Positions 1 to 12,967 are shown, counted from the stretch's first letter. The stretch: DNA of 64,000 bases from Beroe ovata (GCA_946803715.1 CAMPET010000095.1:51768-115767); one strand, 5' to 3'. Numbers and translations: made by a program. Notes: generated by a model not told the origin, from the letters alone.

Positions 1-10
1 ACACACACAC

Positions 11-42
<32 letters not shown>
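1..42. repeat. (CA)n microsatellite at the AMPK gamma 3' splice site
   Basis: Nearly pure CA dinucleotide repeat running directly into the acceptor CAG of the AMPK gamma exon. It is cut by the window edge, so its full length is unknown. Confidence 0.95.
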
Positions 43-43
<1 letters not shown>

Positions 44-45
<2 letters not shown>

Positions 46-217
46 ACACCGGCTGGTAGTGGTCAACCCTTCTCAACACGTTATCGGACTCGTCTCTCTG
101 TCGGACCTGTTTAATTTCCTGGTATTCCGGAGTAACTATACTCGACCCAAGACAAAGACCGCTCTCGAGGAGGCAGATGAGGCGGAGGAAGCCTACTTCA
201 AGGAACAATTCGGTTAG
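44..217 (+). CDS. PRKAG: AMP-activated protein kinase gamma subunit, last coding exon (partial)
   Basis: This is the 3'-terminal exon of an AMPK gamma subunit, the AMP/ADP/ATP-sensing regulatory subunit of the cytosolic AMPK heterotrimer. The exon encodes 57 residues and a TAG stop at 215-217. It starts VHRLVVV and continues with GLVSLSDLFNFLVF, the characteristic end of the fourth CBS motif, followed by an acidic tail (EEADEAEEAYFKEQFG). The 3' splice site is the CAG at 41-43 and sits directly in a (CA)n run, with no pyrimidine tract in view. All upstream exons lie outside the window. The tail after the last CBS motif is longer than in the short vertebrate gamma1 form. The family call is firm; the paralogue cannot be decided from this exon. 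Confidence 0.88.
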
Positions 218-887
218 CACTAAGCTATAACGTTCTGTAGAAAGTTCTGTTAGTTCTGTGTTCATTCACAGTTCGGTTAGTTCTGTGTTCCGTCACATGT
301 ATAAAGTCGGTGTATGAATGGTGTAAAATAATGAACTGATGGTACATCTCTGATTTGTGTGCTCTATTGTGATTTGTGTTTTTGGCTATTAATATGACGC
401 AATAATCTGCCCACTCATCAAAACACTCTCCCTAGATTTCGGATAGGTGCTAAGGGGACGTAACAGTATAGCAACGACAAAGCATAGTGTGCAGAAACCA
501 GAATATGATCGTTGAAGGGGAAGTCGAATTCGAATAGGACATCAAGCAATGTGAATCGGGATTAGGTGATGGTATGGCATTATTGGGGCTCCAAATCTTA
601 TGATACTATAATCTTTAATGCTCCTCATCTAAATGGAATGAGGAACCTTACACATTCCATGTGTTTGGCGTTTTTAATAATCAACTTTCACTAATTTGAG
701 ATTCATTGAGAGGTAACGGACTTAAAGTGTCCTCTCGAATAAATACATGAACTTTAGGTGCAGCAATGAAGAACATGATCTTTTTGTAATATTGGAAGGA
801 AAACAGTGGAGTGATTAGTGAACTAGAAGCCGCATTTCTTTCAAAACCACAATATCAAGAGTTTAAAATATTCACTCTGAAACATCA
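218..887. other. Intergenic, between convergent AMPK gamma and DDX49 3' ends
   Basis: AT-rich sequence holding the two 3' UTRs of the convergent genes. An AATAAA occurs on the + strand near 739. I see no further gene. Confidence 0.7.
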
Positions 888-3318
888 CTATTTGATCTTC
901 TTACTTTTAGACTTTTTAGCTTTCAATTTACCAGTGCTAATTTTGCTTCTCTTCTGTTTCAAATTAATCAAACTGGTGTCCACTGATGAATTCGTTTTAT
1001 TGTCTGGATTGACAGCACTACCAGTCTCTGTTTTCTGACTTGAGAGTTTCGACTGAATGACCGTTTTCCGTTTTTTCTTTACCTTCACCACTCCCTCATT
1101 CGCATCTGGCTTATTTTCCTTTTTCCGTTTGTTCCTCTCCTTCTTCTCTCCGAAAGCATGTGTATCGAGATGGAGCGAAGCTTCCCTCATTGCCAGTGAA
1201 ACAGATTGCATCATCTTCGCTCCCTCTTCGTCTGACATTTTACACTCCTCCAACTTCGTTCCTGAGTGGTATGTGATACATGTGATTCGGTCATATATCA
1301 TGGGGAATCACCATTGGCCCATTGGTCCATTGGGGGTACATGTCAGAGATCACATGATAGCACACTCGTACCTATAGCAGATTCGATAGCCTGTAGCCTG
1401 GTGACGTCATACTGTGTAACTATGGTAACCGCTCGACCACCTGCCCCAGCACGTGCTGTTCTACCCACACGATGGATGTAGTCAGTTGATGATGAGGGAG
1501 TGTTGTAGTTGATCACACACGATACAGTGGGAATGTCCAACCCTCTGTGATGATATCGTGTTAAGAAATGGACATTGACACATCCGTATTCCGTTGTTAC
1601 AATTAGGTTACAATTCCCACTAACCGACTAGCAACATCCGTAGCAATAAGGATCTTCACGACTTCACATTTAAATTTTGCTAATGAGGACAGTCTCTCGT
1701 GCTGTGACAGCTGGGAATGAAGGGCTGTACAAGGGAAACCTGCCGAAGTGGGTTGTTCAGAATGAAACATGTTTAAAGATATTGTCATTAAAATAGACGA
1801 TGCTTGATCGTGGTTGCATCATAGAAACCTAGTTTCTTGAGACCAATGGTCAGTATTTGGGCAGATTTGCACGAATGTGTGAATATGATGCACGTGCTCT
1901 CTTGAGTTTGTAGCAAGTGAACCAATGCTCCATTTCTCAGTAACTCTGGTACCAACACGTATTCCTGTTTTAATGTTTCCACCTGGATTGAAGGGATTGA
2001 TTACAGAATGGAGGGCATATCATGAACCCGAAATCCACCTCCTATAAGGGGTAAATATGATTAAACAAGGTGATAGTATGTTGGTACAATGATACGAGGT
2101 TATATTATACCGTTGCGATGTCTGCAGGAGCAATGTAGACATGAGGAGGCGTAGTGGATGAGCCGCGCAATTTCTCCATCGTATCTGAGAGAGTAGCACT
2201 GAACAGCAACGTCTGCCTCGATTTGGGAAGGGAAGAGAACACTGCTTTCAGATCGGGACCAAAACACGGTTCAAATAGACGGTCTGCTTCGTCTAACACC
2301 TGAACCAGGAATTCAGGAAGTCAGTCAAGTTTGAGGGTATTTTCAAGGCCATGGATTCGATTTTTCGAGATCTGAATTGTCGACAAACCAGGAATTTGAC
2401 TTTACTCAAATCGAGTCCATCTCCTGAGTTGATGTGATCCGAGAGCCGACCTGGCGTTGCTATGACAACATGGGGTTTCTTAGACAGCTCGACACTCTGT
2501 GACAACATGTCCATACCGCCAACAACCACGCTAACTCTGATACTCATGTGTGATCCAAGTACAGCAAACTGCTCCTTGATTTGAAACGCTAGCTCCCTGG
2601 AAATCGCATTAGATTCATATCTGCCATGCAGATCGCACATCTACTAAAATCGTCTGTGCCATTATCTATCCAACAATCATTTGTCATCAAAGGATGCTTT
2701 TGTCATCAAAGGATGCCATCTAAACTGATTTGTATCATCTTCTGTCCTCTTACCGGGTTGGGGTTAGAACCAGAGTGAATATACCGAACGGGTCATCACT
2801 CAGCTTGTGAAGTATTGGAAGAGCAAACGCTGCTGTCTTGCCAGACCCAGTCTTAGCACACCCAATACAGTCCCTGCCTGTGTAGTGTGTAATTAGGATC
2901 GCCTCATTTCTACAAATAACGTCATAGAAACATGGGTGGCGCGCACACTTTGTCACGCGAAATGTTTCGCGGCTTACATAAACGTCTTTCCAGAATGTGA
3001 CCATTTGGACGTTGCCAGTGTTTGAAGCACTGTGCTTTTTTGACCTTGATATGTGGAATATTTCTACATTAATAATAATCCATTCTGATACCAATGAAAG
3101 ACTGTACTCGATGGGACCTTTACTGCACTTAGGACAAATATAGGGACATTCTCTCACACCCATTTCGCTACCACCAGATTGTTGAGATCGACAGATGACT
3201 CACCTTCTAAGATTGGGGGAATGCAGTTAATCTGAACAGGTGTCGGTTGTTTCATGCCCAAACCAGCACATTGCTGCACCAGCCACTTCTTCAAACCGAG
3301 ATCATCGAAAGTGGACAT
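888..3318 (-). CDS. DDX49: ATP-dependent RNA helicase DDX49 (Dbp8 orthologue)
   Basis: DEAD-box RNA helicase of the DDX49/Dbp8 group, which acts in the nucleolus in small-subunit rRNA processing (family knowledge). Exons on the minus strand: 3204-3318, 2754-2877, 2389-2596, 2111-2299, 1829-1982, 1625-1739, 1372-1544, 888-1261. All junctions are GT-AG, phases agree, and the 1452 nt give 483 aa, the same as I recall for human DDX49. Visible motifs: Q motif with Q29, Walker A AKTGSGKT (46-53), PTREL, TPGR, DEAD (152-155), SAT (183-185) and HRVGRTAR (326-333). The C-terminal tail is Lys-rich (KKXKSKKIK-like), as expected for a nucleolar protein. ATG is at 3318. The gene is convergent with AMPK gamma and followed head-to-tail by TXNL4A on the same strand, 355 bp upstream. 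Confidence 0.95.
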
Positions 3319-3673
3319 GTCCTAACAAACAATCATCAGATCAGTGTCAAAACTCAATATAATAGTTATAAGTGTATTCCACGACTTTGTTCCGACAGTA
3401 GACCATGACAAATCAAATTTGAGTACTGAACAAAACTAGGGTAAACAAACAAACTCAGAAGTGAGAAGCATCGGAGATTATAGATTTGGTTTTCATAGTT
3501 TTGGAAAGATACATTACTCATAATAAACTGGTCAAAAGTTGAAATGTTAGTAGATTTGGAGAGAAATTTTCACCAGCATAACAGTAAAACAGTTTTTCAC
3601 TTTGCAGTCTTTTTAAATTCAATATCACAGCACCAAGCTGCTCAACAGGATGTTCCCTTGCGATGTCAAAGAA
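3319..3673. other. Spacer between TXNL4A 3' end and DDX49 5' end
   Basis: About 355 bp, AT-rich. It must hold the TXNL4A 3' UTR and the DDX49 promoter. No CpG cluster, no other gene seen. Confidence 0.6.
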
Positions 3674-4651
3674 TCAGTACTTGTATTTGGTTGAGTAGTC
3701 TTTGGGGCTGATAACCAAACCACGTCCTTTTCTTGCCCCTCTGTAAACTGTTTCAATAATGTCTATCATTTCCTGCTTGTCATCTATTGGCCAGTTTATC
3801 TTGTTGTTGTTACCTTAGAGGGAAATTTATACAATGTTGGATCGCATCGTTAGGGGGATACACCGTAAGGGTCAACACAGGTTCACAGTAACACTAGGAC
3901 ATTCAATTGATTGTGTGATTTATGATCAACATTCAGTACAGAGCGAGTAGATATCTCTTAATTGAAAGGTGAATGAAAAGCAGTAGGGGTACTCACCAGT
4001 CCCAAGATCAATCATAATATGTTTGTTCCTATAAAAGAACATGACAGTACATGGGTCATACAACTCATACATCTTGTTGAAATCTGGTACCTGAAAGTGA
4101 ACATGTTATGAAGCAGCTTGGTATTGATGATACTAAATACAATAAAATGGGCATAACTGGTATGTGTGCACCTGAGTAGAAAAGGGACTGATGGAAAAGA
4201 CAAACACTTCAGCATGCAACTATAAAGCGTGAATTGGCTGACAATGTGCATTTTGAGCTTTGAACCATCCGTTTTTGATCCACTGGTCTTGTTCCAGGTA
4301 CACCCAAACACAAGAAGCTTCATTAATAAGACAAGAGTATGGATTCTTACCTCAGTTATGTCAACCAAGTAAATTTGTGCAAAGTTGCGTATCTTGTCAG
4401 CAATGCCATAAAGAGTTTCATCCATAGACATGCAGGTTGGGTCCCAGTCATGACCATACCTTGGATATATTCATGTCTAAATTGAATGTGATGGTACTAT
4501 TCAAACAGACCATATGGACAATACTCAAGATCTTGAATTTGGAATTTGAATCTACTAAAACAAACCTGAATACTATGACTCTATCTTCTTCAGAAAGGAT
4601 AGCTTGGTCAACTTGCCAACCATTATGAAGATGTGGCAACATATAAGACAT
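3674..4651 (-). CDS. TXNL4A: Thioredoxin-like U5 snRNP protein 4A (DIM1/Dib1)
   Basis: Small thioredoxin-fold component of the U5 snRNP and U4/U6.U5 tri-snRNP, essential for pre-mRNA splicing in the nucleus (family knowledge). Exons: 4566-4651, 4351-4459, 3997-4090, 3674-3813; total 429 nt, 142 aa, the exact family length. The N-terminus MSYMLPHLHNGWQVDQAI and the segment YGHDWDPTCM are almost identical to human. The last exon carries GARKGRGLVISPKDYSTKY. The family's inactive thioredoxin site (DPTCM instead of CxxC) is retained. The first exon ends on a phase-2 donor, and the join gives Arg-Tyr where human has Arg-Phe. The gene starts at one edge of the CpG-rich region shared with TTLL9, suggesting a bidirectional promoter. 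Confidence 0.96.
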
Positions 4652-6094
4652 GGCTGCTAGAGGATTATCAAGATCAATCAATATTAAAATATATGAAACA
4701 GAGATATTGTATGCTGGTCATACATTACCAGAGAAATAGTGTAACAGATGCATGTAATCCATGGGTAACAAGTGGTCAAGTAATGTGTATATAGACTCCA
4801 GTGTGTATTTCAGTGTGTATTTCAATACTTGTCTAACAGGGTTAGTTATCAAGTAGGGAATGATTAAATTCTGTTTTTTCCTGGGATTAGGGGGTTAACT
4901 TAAGGGTAAGTTATGTGTGGGTTAGTTATGTGTGGAATTATGGTGTATATTGACCTTGTATTTGACCTTGTATATAATATGTGTTCAGGTAACAATTATG
5001 TAGACTATCCTTAGAGTTGTGACATATTTTATTCATTGGTCAGTAAATATTTTATTCTAATTTTTGAACAAAATATTCGTATCACTAGGTCACTGAAGAT
5101 GATGTTGTACATTGACAGTATTTGCAACAAGAAGAAAACCAGAAATTTCCTTCTGATTCTAAGTTACTATTCCAAAGTCTTATCTATACTGGATATCGAT
5201 TTTCTAATCCAAGGATTGGCATAAGAGAGGGAAGAATCTAAACTGTGAATCATCAGCGGTTACCCTNTTCCAGAAAATCTTTTTGGAAAACCAGTGATCT
5301 ATTTATCGATTCAGAGGGTCCTTCTAGTGTTCATCAACATTTTTGTGTTCAGGCAACTCTACTTCCATTTAACCTCTGTTTCTTTAATATATACACACGA
5401 TGAATTGCGCGCCCCTATTCTGATTCCTGCTCTATGATCTGAAAAGTCATATAAAGTACGCGCGGCGCGGACTATTTGGGTAACATAACGCGCGCGCTTA
5501 ACTTTCAGATATGAGCCAGGGAGTGAGAAGATTGGAGTTTAATGGAGCGCGCGCTGCACTGCACGCCGTACGGCTCTATGGCTGCGCGGAAATTATATAT
5601 TACATAGCAAATTAGCAAAATGCGTTCCCGGGCCGCGCGGCGCTGCACTGCACATGACCCAAATACTCTGCGCGCTGTGCGTCTCTTTTTTCGACTTTTC
5701 AGATCACTGAGTAAATAAGAGGCGCTCAACGTGTACACGAGGCAACGTGAGATTACGCTTGCACATACTCAAAGATTGTCAATGATTGTTCTATTATCAA
5801 TTATTATAATGAAAGAAGTTTATATACGCAAAGTTTCCATTTGTAAATTCACATTTATAGTCATCTATTATGTGCACCAATTCATCAATTTTTGATTCTA
5901 TTCTATTCTACAGCTTTTGGTACTGTTCTGGTACTACTGTCATCAATGTTCATTGATATCACGAGTAGATATTCAGTGATTTAAGGTTGTTTGATCACAA
6001 CCAGTCAACCTTTGTTATTAACAAGGATTTATTCTCTTCATCCTAAAGCAAATAAATAAATTATTTCATTTATTTATTTCATCCTAAAGCAGGC
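4652..6094. promoter_or_regulatory. Divergent intergenic region TXNL4A / TTLL9 with CpG-rich core
   Basis: The 1.4 kb between two divergent genes is AT-rich except at about 5404-5690, where CGCG and GCGC words are dense. The core holds two copies of a GC-rich motif joined to a TATTTGGGT box: one at 5465-5484 and one in the opposite orientation at 5655-5675 (TGACCCAAATACT followed by GCGCGC). A related copy lies in the KARS/MYPT divergent promoter at 45311-45336. A single N join is at 5267. Promoter function is inferred from position and composition only. Confidence 0.5.
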
Positions 6095-7472
6095 ATGTAT
6101 GGCAATAAAGGCAGGTCTAACAAAAATGAGAATAGAGTTATACGGTTCAAGTGTACCTTACAGAATACTATAGTTGATGTGTTACGATCAAGGGGGTGGC
6201 AAGAAGTAAAAGAAGAGTCTGGTAAATTTCCATCATATCTGGCTAATATGTATAGCTGTTCCTTTTTGCTTGTAGAACCTACCTTTTTGAATAGTTTATG
6301 TGATGAAAATATCCTTAGGAGATTGGGATTTCTACTGGGCAGATGTAGGTTGGATGAGAGAAGTATTTGACCACTGTTACATGGAAGAGCACATGAGATT
6401 GAACCACTTTAGAAATCACTATGAATTGACGAGAAAAAATCTAATGGCAAAGAACTTAAAAAGACTCCGGAAGCAAATTGAAAGAGATATGGGAAAAATT
6501 GAAGCTGCCAAATGTGACTTCTTCCCAACAACATTTGAACTCCCTTCAGATTATCATATTTTTGTAGAAGAATTCAAGCGTAGTCCTAATTCAACTTGGA
6601 TTATGAAGCCAATTGCCAAATCTCAAGGCAAAGGTATTTTTCTATTTCGGAAGCTGAAAGACATCATGGAATGGAAAAAAGAAGACTCCTGGAAACTTGA
6701 TGGAACTAAAGATGATCGGGAACCTGTTGAAAACTATGTGGTTCAAAGGTATATAGATAATCCTTATTTGATTGGAGGGAGGAAGTTTGACATCCGTTGT
6801 TATGTCCTTGTCACTTCTTATATACCTCTTAAAGTATGGCTTTATAGAAGTGGGTTTGGAAGAATGTCAAATACCAGATACTCTCTGGACAGCATTGAAG
6901 ATACATTCGTTCATCTAACAAATGTTGCCATTCAGAAGACCGCTCCAGATTATGACCCAGAGAAAGGTTGCAAATGGTCACTCATACAGCTCAGGACATA
7001 CCTCCTTGCAAAACATGGCCCAGAAGCGGTTGAGACTTTATTCAGAGCTATGGATGATATATTCATCAAAAGTCTTCAGAGCACTCAGAAAATCATGATA
7101 AATGACAAGCATTGTTTTGAAGTGTATGGATATGATATTTTGATCGATGAAACTCTCAAACCATGGCTTCTTGAGATTAATGCCTCTCCATCACTGACTG
7201 CATCCAATCAACAAGACTATGATTTGAAGTATAAACTTCTCCATGATGTGCTGACTGTCATAGACATGGAAGGGAAGTTGACAGGAAAAGAGAAAAGAGT
7301 GGGAGGGTTTGATCTCATGTGGAATGATGGGCCTGTTCATTGTGATGATCTGTGTATGGAAGGAGCTCCCAACCCCCCATACACAACAAACACCATGTTA
7401 GGGTGTTTCAATAACAGAGAAGATAACCTCAAGAAAATGATGCGAAACCACGGCTCCAGTAATAAGTCCTGA
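6095..7472 (+). CDS. TTLL9: Tubulin polyglutamylase TTLL9
   Basis: Member of the tubulin tyrosine ligase-like family. TTLL9 adds glutamate side chains to axonemal tubulin in cilia and flagella (family knowledge). Exon 1 is 6095-6221 and exon 2 is 6319-7472; the splice joins GAGTCTG to GAGATTGG, giving [13 protein letters not shown]. Total 1281 nt, 426 aa (human about 439). The ATP-grasp elements are present: [14 protein letters not shown] (from about residue 139), [33 protein letters not shown] (E328 and N330 in the Mg/ATP site), and the TTLL9-like tail [17 protein letters not shown]. One 97-bp intron in the whole gene is notable when neighbours carry 4-18 exons; past intron loss or a partial retrocopy origin are possible. 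CPT1 starts 400 bp downstream on the same strand. Confidence 0.95.
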
Positions 7473-7875
7473 TTTGGATCAATACGCAGATATGCAGTTG
7501 TTATATAATTGTAACATTGTACTTATTGTTTATAGGGAATGCATTTTCAGAAGTGTACATATCTATAAATGTTTTAATGGATTCATATCAGTTAACTTGT
7601 AAATAACTACATAACAACCAAGAATTCTTATCGTTTTTCAACAAATTTTATTTTATCATCTTTTATTTGTCCCTGTATCATATTCTCATGGGTGTTTCGA
7701 TCCAACAATATAACTTGCCAAACTTTGTTGAGTACCCAAGTGAAATTTAGCGACTACAATGTAAAGTATCAAATTAAGTTATCTATTGTCCAGTTACCGT
7801 TTACATCTATTTCCTAGTCTTTTACCCCTATTATTTAATTTAACATTCATTCATCGCATTGCCTAGTGACTAGCC
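7473..7875. other. Spacer TTLL9 to CPT1
   Basis: AT-rich 400 bp with no ORF of interest. It holds the TTLL9 3' UTR and presumably the CPT1 promoter; no CpG cluster. Confidence 0.6.
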
Positions 7876-10800
7876 ATGGCTGAAGCCAGGTTAGCTGTTG
7901 CGTTTCAATTCCAAGTTACTGATGAGGGAGAAATCAAGGTCCATCTGGATCGTAGGATCCTTGTGGATATCTACAGGTCAACAAAACGTGTGTTGAGTAG
8001 GAAGATATTCAAGTCGAGGAATGCGTTTATACAGGTGTGGTGCTGTGGCGAACTATTTATGTCCATTAACTTATGCTACCCAAAACACTAAAATGTAAAT
8101 ATAAACATCTAATACACATTAATTGAACGAACTGGCTCATCTTTTTCCCAGAGTGTTTTTCCTGCGACTGGCATATCTTGGTGTATTCTCTTCCTGATTT
8201 TTGGTGCGATGCAGATCTTGGGCGAAACCACTGACACTGTTCATGCTATCCAAGACAAGATACCACAGTAAGTTAGGTATAAGTGAATGAGGCACCAAGA
8301 ACTCTGTTCGGTCTTGAGGATTTTCAGAATGTAAGAATGCAATGGACGTTTCGACAATAATATGTAGGTACTTATAATTGAAGTTTCTTCTCAAACATGC
8401 AGAAAACTGTCTAACGCGTAACGCGGGGCCTCATTCCGGCGATGGTTCCAACAATGAATTCCCTGAAGCTTCTAACTGATCCGACATAGATGAAGACATT
8501 GGAAATGTAGTTGAGAAGCGTGAGTCTTGAGCAGATGAGAACAACCACTCTACCCCTTGTCTCTGTGGGATTGATGAACTTGTTTCCGAGGAAATTCAGG
8601 ATGATCTGTGGACTGAAGGAGACGCAGTAAACAACAGCAATGAGGAAAACTGCGAGAACTCCCTGCCATTTCAGGTATGCCCGGTGTCGTTCAGCAATAC
8701 GCCTGGCAGAGTATACCAATCCAGCGGTGGACATGACAACCACTATGTTTGGGAATACTGCTAGGATTGTGGACATAACGGGTAGGAGGACTCGCCAGAT
8801 GGGATCAGTGAAGTCGTACATGCATGTGAGTCGGATACTATCATAGTGGACAGCAGAGGGGTTCACTGACAGTAGAGTCACTGCGGGCAAGAGCGAGACT
8901 ACCCAGACACACGCTCCAATGGAATGCCCTGCTCTGGGCCCCCATCTCCGCGCTCTGAGGGGGTACAGGATCAGAGTCAGCTTGGTGGTAGTGAGAGCAC
9001 ATATCTGCCACACTGTGTTGTGACCCACTATGACCAAGAGGTAGAAATGGACCGTGCAGAAGCGATATCCAAAGGGCCAATGCTCTGTAAGTGTGGCAAC
9101 TGTCGAAGGTATCATCATGACGACAGTACTGAGAAGGTCTGAAGCTGCCAGGTGTTGTATCAGAGTTGTTGTGAGCTTGCGGAGCTTGAAAGCCTTGTAC
9201 TTGATGCTGCTTACCAGTATCAGAGTGTTACCAGCCACTCCTATGAGGAAGAAGCACACTGCGACGCTGACGGAGATGTACTTGACAGTGTTGGAGTAGT
9301 GTTTGTTTTGGAGGAGTCCTCCTAAAGGGGTGGTGCTGTTCATGATGGTCACCAGATAGAATTGTAGAGCTAATAGGTTGCAAAAACTATTATATATCGA
9401 GAACTACTAAATTATGTTGATTGGTAAGCTCGACGTTGAACCATCTCGGAAGGGAAATCGTCTCACAGACTGGAGTCACTTAGAGGTGCTAAGTGTTCTC
9501 TTAGCTTGATCGACAAAAATGCGTCCATTGAATTCACACTTTTCTCTCTTGGTTACACCTTGAATTAAAAGCCCGGGCTCAATTAATTCAAGGTAAAACT
9601 GCTGAATCCTTGAAGTAAAAGCAAACATTTCATCATTCTGTTTCAACTGTGTAGAAACAAATCAGTTGGTAAACCGTAAAAGGTATGTAATTGAATATCC
9701 TATGAATACAATCATTGATCAAGAACAAATGTTAATATTTCTTCTCCTTTTGTGTTAATAAAATTATCAGTTAGTGTAACTCAATAATCAATACCTACGA
9801 GTATTATTTCTGTTTTGTTTGTCTTCGTTTGTTTTTGTTGTTACTTTATCGGGTGCGATGCTCTCTGATGAAGATATGTTCCACCAAAGGTAAGTAGCCC
9901 CCTTGTGGAAGGAGACGGTTCATCAATAACCACTGGTGACATAATGTTATGAACTTTTGCAATTTACATGCTGCGGGTTGCATACTGTGCTTGCTTCATC
10001 ATTTGATATGATGTGAAAAGTGCGGGGTTATGGATGTTCGCTCTCCTACAATATTTGCTAATACTTTTCTCATTATTATTTCTATGATGTAGGTGGATGT
10101 AGTTTGGGTGTGGTTGATATCCTATCATCACGAGTATTTCTCAGGTTCAACAGACTGGAACCCATAACACGGACCATCCTTGTGACATTCATCTCAACCA
10201 CTCTCCTCTGGCTCGCCTGGTCGTTCTTCCTCCGTCTCCTCCTCAAGGGTCTCCTCACATACAAGGGATGGATGTGGTCGCCACACGGGTTGGTTACGAC
10301 AACCACACTCACACATACTCTCACACATACACTCACACATACACACACTCACAAACACACACACACACACACACACACTCACACACATACACACTCGCGC
10401 ACGGAATTAAAAATGATTGGTTTGGTCGTTGTTGAATGTGCTCCTGAAATGCATGATCTAATCTTTCCTGCCGATCTTACGGCATTCCCTAACCATTGAT
10501 ACCTTTTATCTGGAGCTTAACTTAAAATTAACTGAAATTAAAACATATTCAAGCAGTAACATTTCAAATTTCACAACAAAATACAAAATCCAATAGTTCA
10601 TTGAACTTGTTTTTTCTCTCAATGATGTTTATTTCACATTATCAACAATCATCAGTGCGACAGTTGTAACGAAACCATCCTTCCTTGATAAGTGCACAGA
10701 ACCATTGATAAGACTATTGAGTGGAAAACGGGCAATGCCTTGGTAAATCCTCATTTTAAAATTCAATGTATTCCTAAACCAAGTTCATTCATAAATAGGT

Positions 10801-12933
10801 AGTAGAACCTATTCTTAAATTTGTCTAAATTTCAATGTCGTCATTCGAAAATGAACAGTATGAAATTTGTAATTTGATTATTCCTGTTATCCGTACATAC
10901 ATAATTCATTTGATTGTCCGGTACAAGCATGTATCAGGTATGTTAGGTTATGAATATTGGATCCGAATAACTGCTGGCGAGTTCTATTATTAGCAAAAAG
11001 TGCATGTTTGCTGTTTCTTGATGGAAAATGCTCGTCATTTTAACTGACAATTCTTTAGAATCCTCCGCTAGATGCCTAGACTTGATATTCTCATTTAATC
11101 TGTTATTAACCATGTTCTCACTGTAAAAAAGCCAGCCCCTGACATTTCTCGCTCACTTCGCTTACTCTCAGGAAGCTATCGCTCGGGGTAAAGGCTTGGA
11201 TGGGTATCTGCAAGGTGATCATAGGACGGAGACCAAAGTTGATGTCCCTACAGAACTGCATGCCCAAACTGCCTGTTCCCAGCGTGAACGAAACAATGGA
11301 ACGGGTAAGTCCCGATTCTAGATGCTGTGGAAACCTATAATGGTGTAATGAGCTTGTGGAATCTTCTACACCAACTTATATGTGCTCACAAAGCTGTTAT
11401 CATCTCTGAATGAAAGACAGCTTTATATTATGAACTCTTTGTATTGACTGCACATTATCCTTGAAATATGCGGATTTCGTCGCTTTAATACAACGTAGTC
11501 AAGCGACGATGTTTTGATGTAGTTCTGGCACAATTCCAATCGATCCGAATTGCCAGACACCACGTGATATAAATACCATAGTTATACAATTACAATGCTG
11601 AATGCATATAAGCAGGTAAACACTCAAATGTCAGCAAGTTTAACAGTTTAAGTTGAACTGTTAATTGAACTGTGATGGGCTGGCGTGAGGCCAGGTAGTG
11701 TGAGAATCTATAGCGCACTATTTTAGTTGTTCAGTACTCAGAAAATAGCAATACAAGGCAAAACTGAACTTGTTGCCATACCAACGTGTATGCAGTACAT
11801 TGTACATACTTTACATTGCTACACTAGGTAAACCATACAAACACTTAGAGTTGGCTGATTCTCCCGACTTGAGTACTCCTATCAATGACGTAACTTCAAC
11901 ATCGTGTGTTATCTAGAGAAAGTACTGTATACGATCACTAATCAGTGTATTTGCATAGAGTACACTATACAGTGTTTCCGCTGTATTACTCACAGTGGTA
12001 TGCATTTACTCACAGTGGTATGATAATCTGTGTGGTATAGCTGCTGCACATATCGTGACAAATTGAGTCTGTGATCCTAATATTATAGTGGTTCATTCTG
12101 CCGTTACACAATTAACCCATTGGTACCTGTGTTAATCGGGTAGCCGGTGACACGTGGCCGGTGTCACGTGGACGGTGTCACATTATCGGCTTGTCTCGTG
12201 ACAGTGACACCATCACAGAAACATGTCAATGTACCCCAGCGCACTGTGGAATCCGTGCACAATAATTGAATGTAATTATGTAATTACCACACTCCATGGT
12301 TTGCAGTGGTGTTATCTGTGAGTACATGCACATTGCACAGGACTGCATGTTTTGCACATTGTCGCAAAGTGCGGAATTCTAGTAATAATACGTCACAGTG
12401 GTTTTACCTCTAAGAGTTTTCCTGTAATGTATTTCATTTTCAAATCACTGATGTCCGTGGATAGTGATTAAGTTGGACGATTCCCAATAACAATACCATC
12501 CAATTTGACAAGCATAAGTTCTTTTCATTCTCCACAATTTTAAGCAAGAGTCATGTGAATGGTTTTTTAAACTTGTCAATATTGCTCGAATGATTTTGGG
12601 CGAAAAACTATGGAACAGTTGGAGCAATGTCAACAGTTTGACACCACCAGCCACTTGACACCACTTTTTCCCTCAGTACCTGCTGACTGTACGACCCTTC
12701 GTGAACGATGAAGAGTTTGAAAGACTGAACAACTTGGCCACTGAATTCAAGAGTGGACTGGGGAAGAGGCTACAGCGTTATCTCTGGGTCAAGAGTTGGT
12801 GGTCCGGCAACTATGTAAGACAACCTACTTGGGACTATGTATTTTGTATAATGAGACGGTCACGTGGTGTGTGTGCGTGTGTGTGTGTGTATGTGTGTGT
12901 GTGTGTGTCTGTGTGTAAAAGAGANNNNNNNNN

Positions 12934-12967
<34 letters not shown>

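Noticed and set aside
888-3163. Several short open frames on both strands across DDX49
   Set aside because: They are intron read-throughs or antisense shadows; the spliced minus-strand model explains all coding signal and closes at 483 aa.
5505-5738. Open frame of 77 codons in the CpG-rich divergent promoter
   Set aside because: Low-complexity Arg/Ala composition produced by GCGC-rich DNA, no homology, lies in a promoter region.
9771-9889. Candidate CPT1 exon ending at a strong GTAAGT donor (9890)
   Set aside because: The phase is wrong and the translation does not resemble CPT1. The exon at 8152-8267 carries the expected first membrane segment and joins 10103 in phase.
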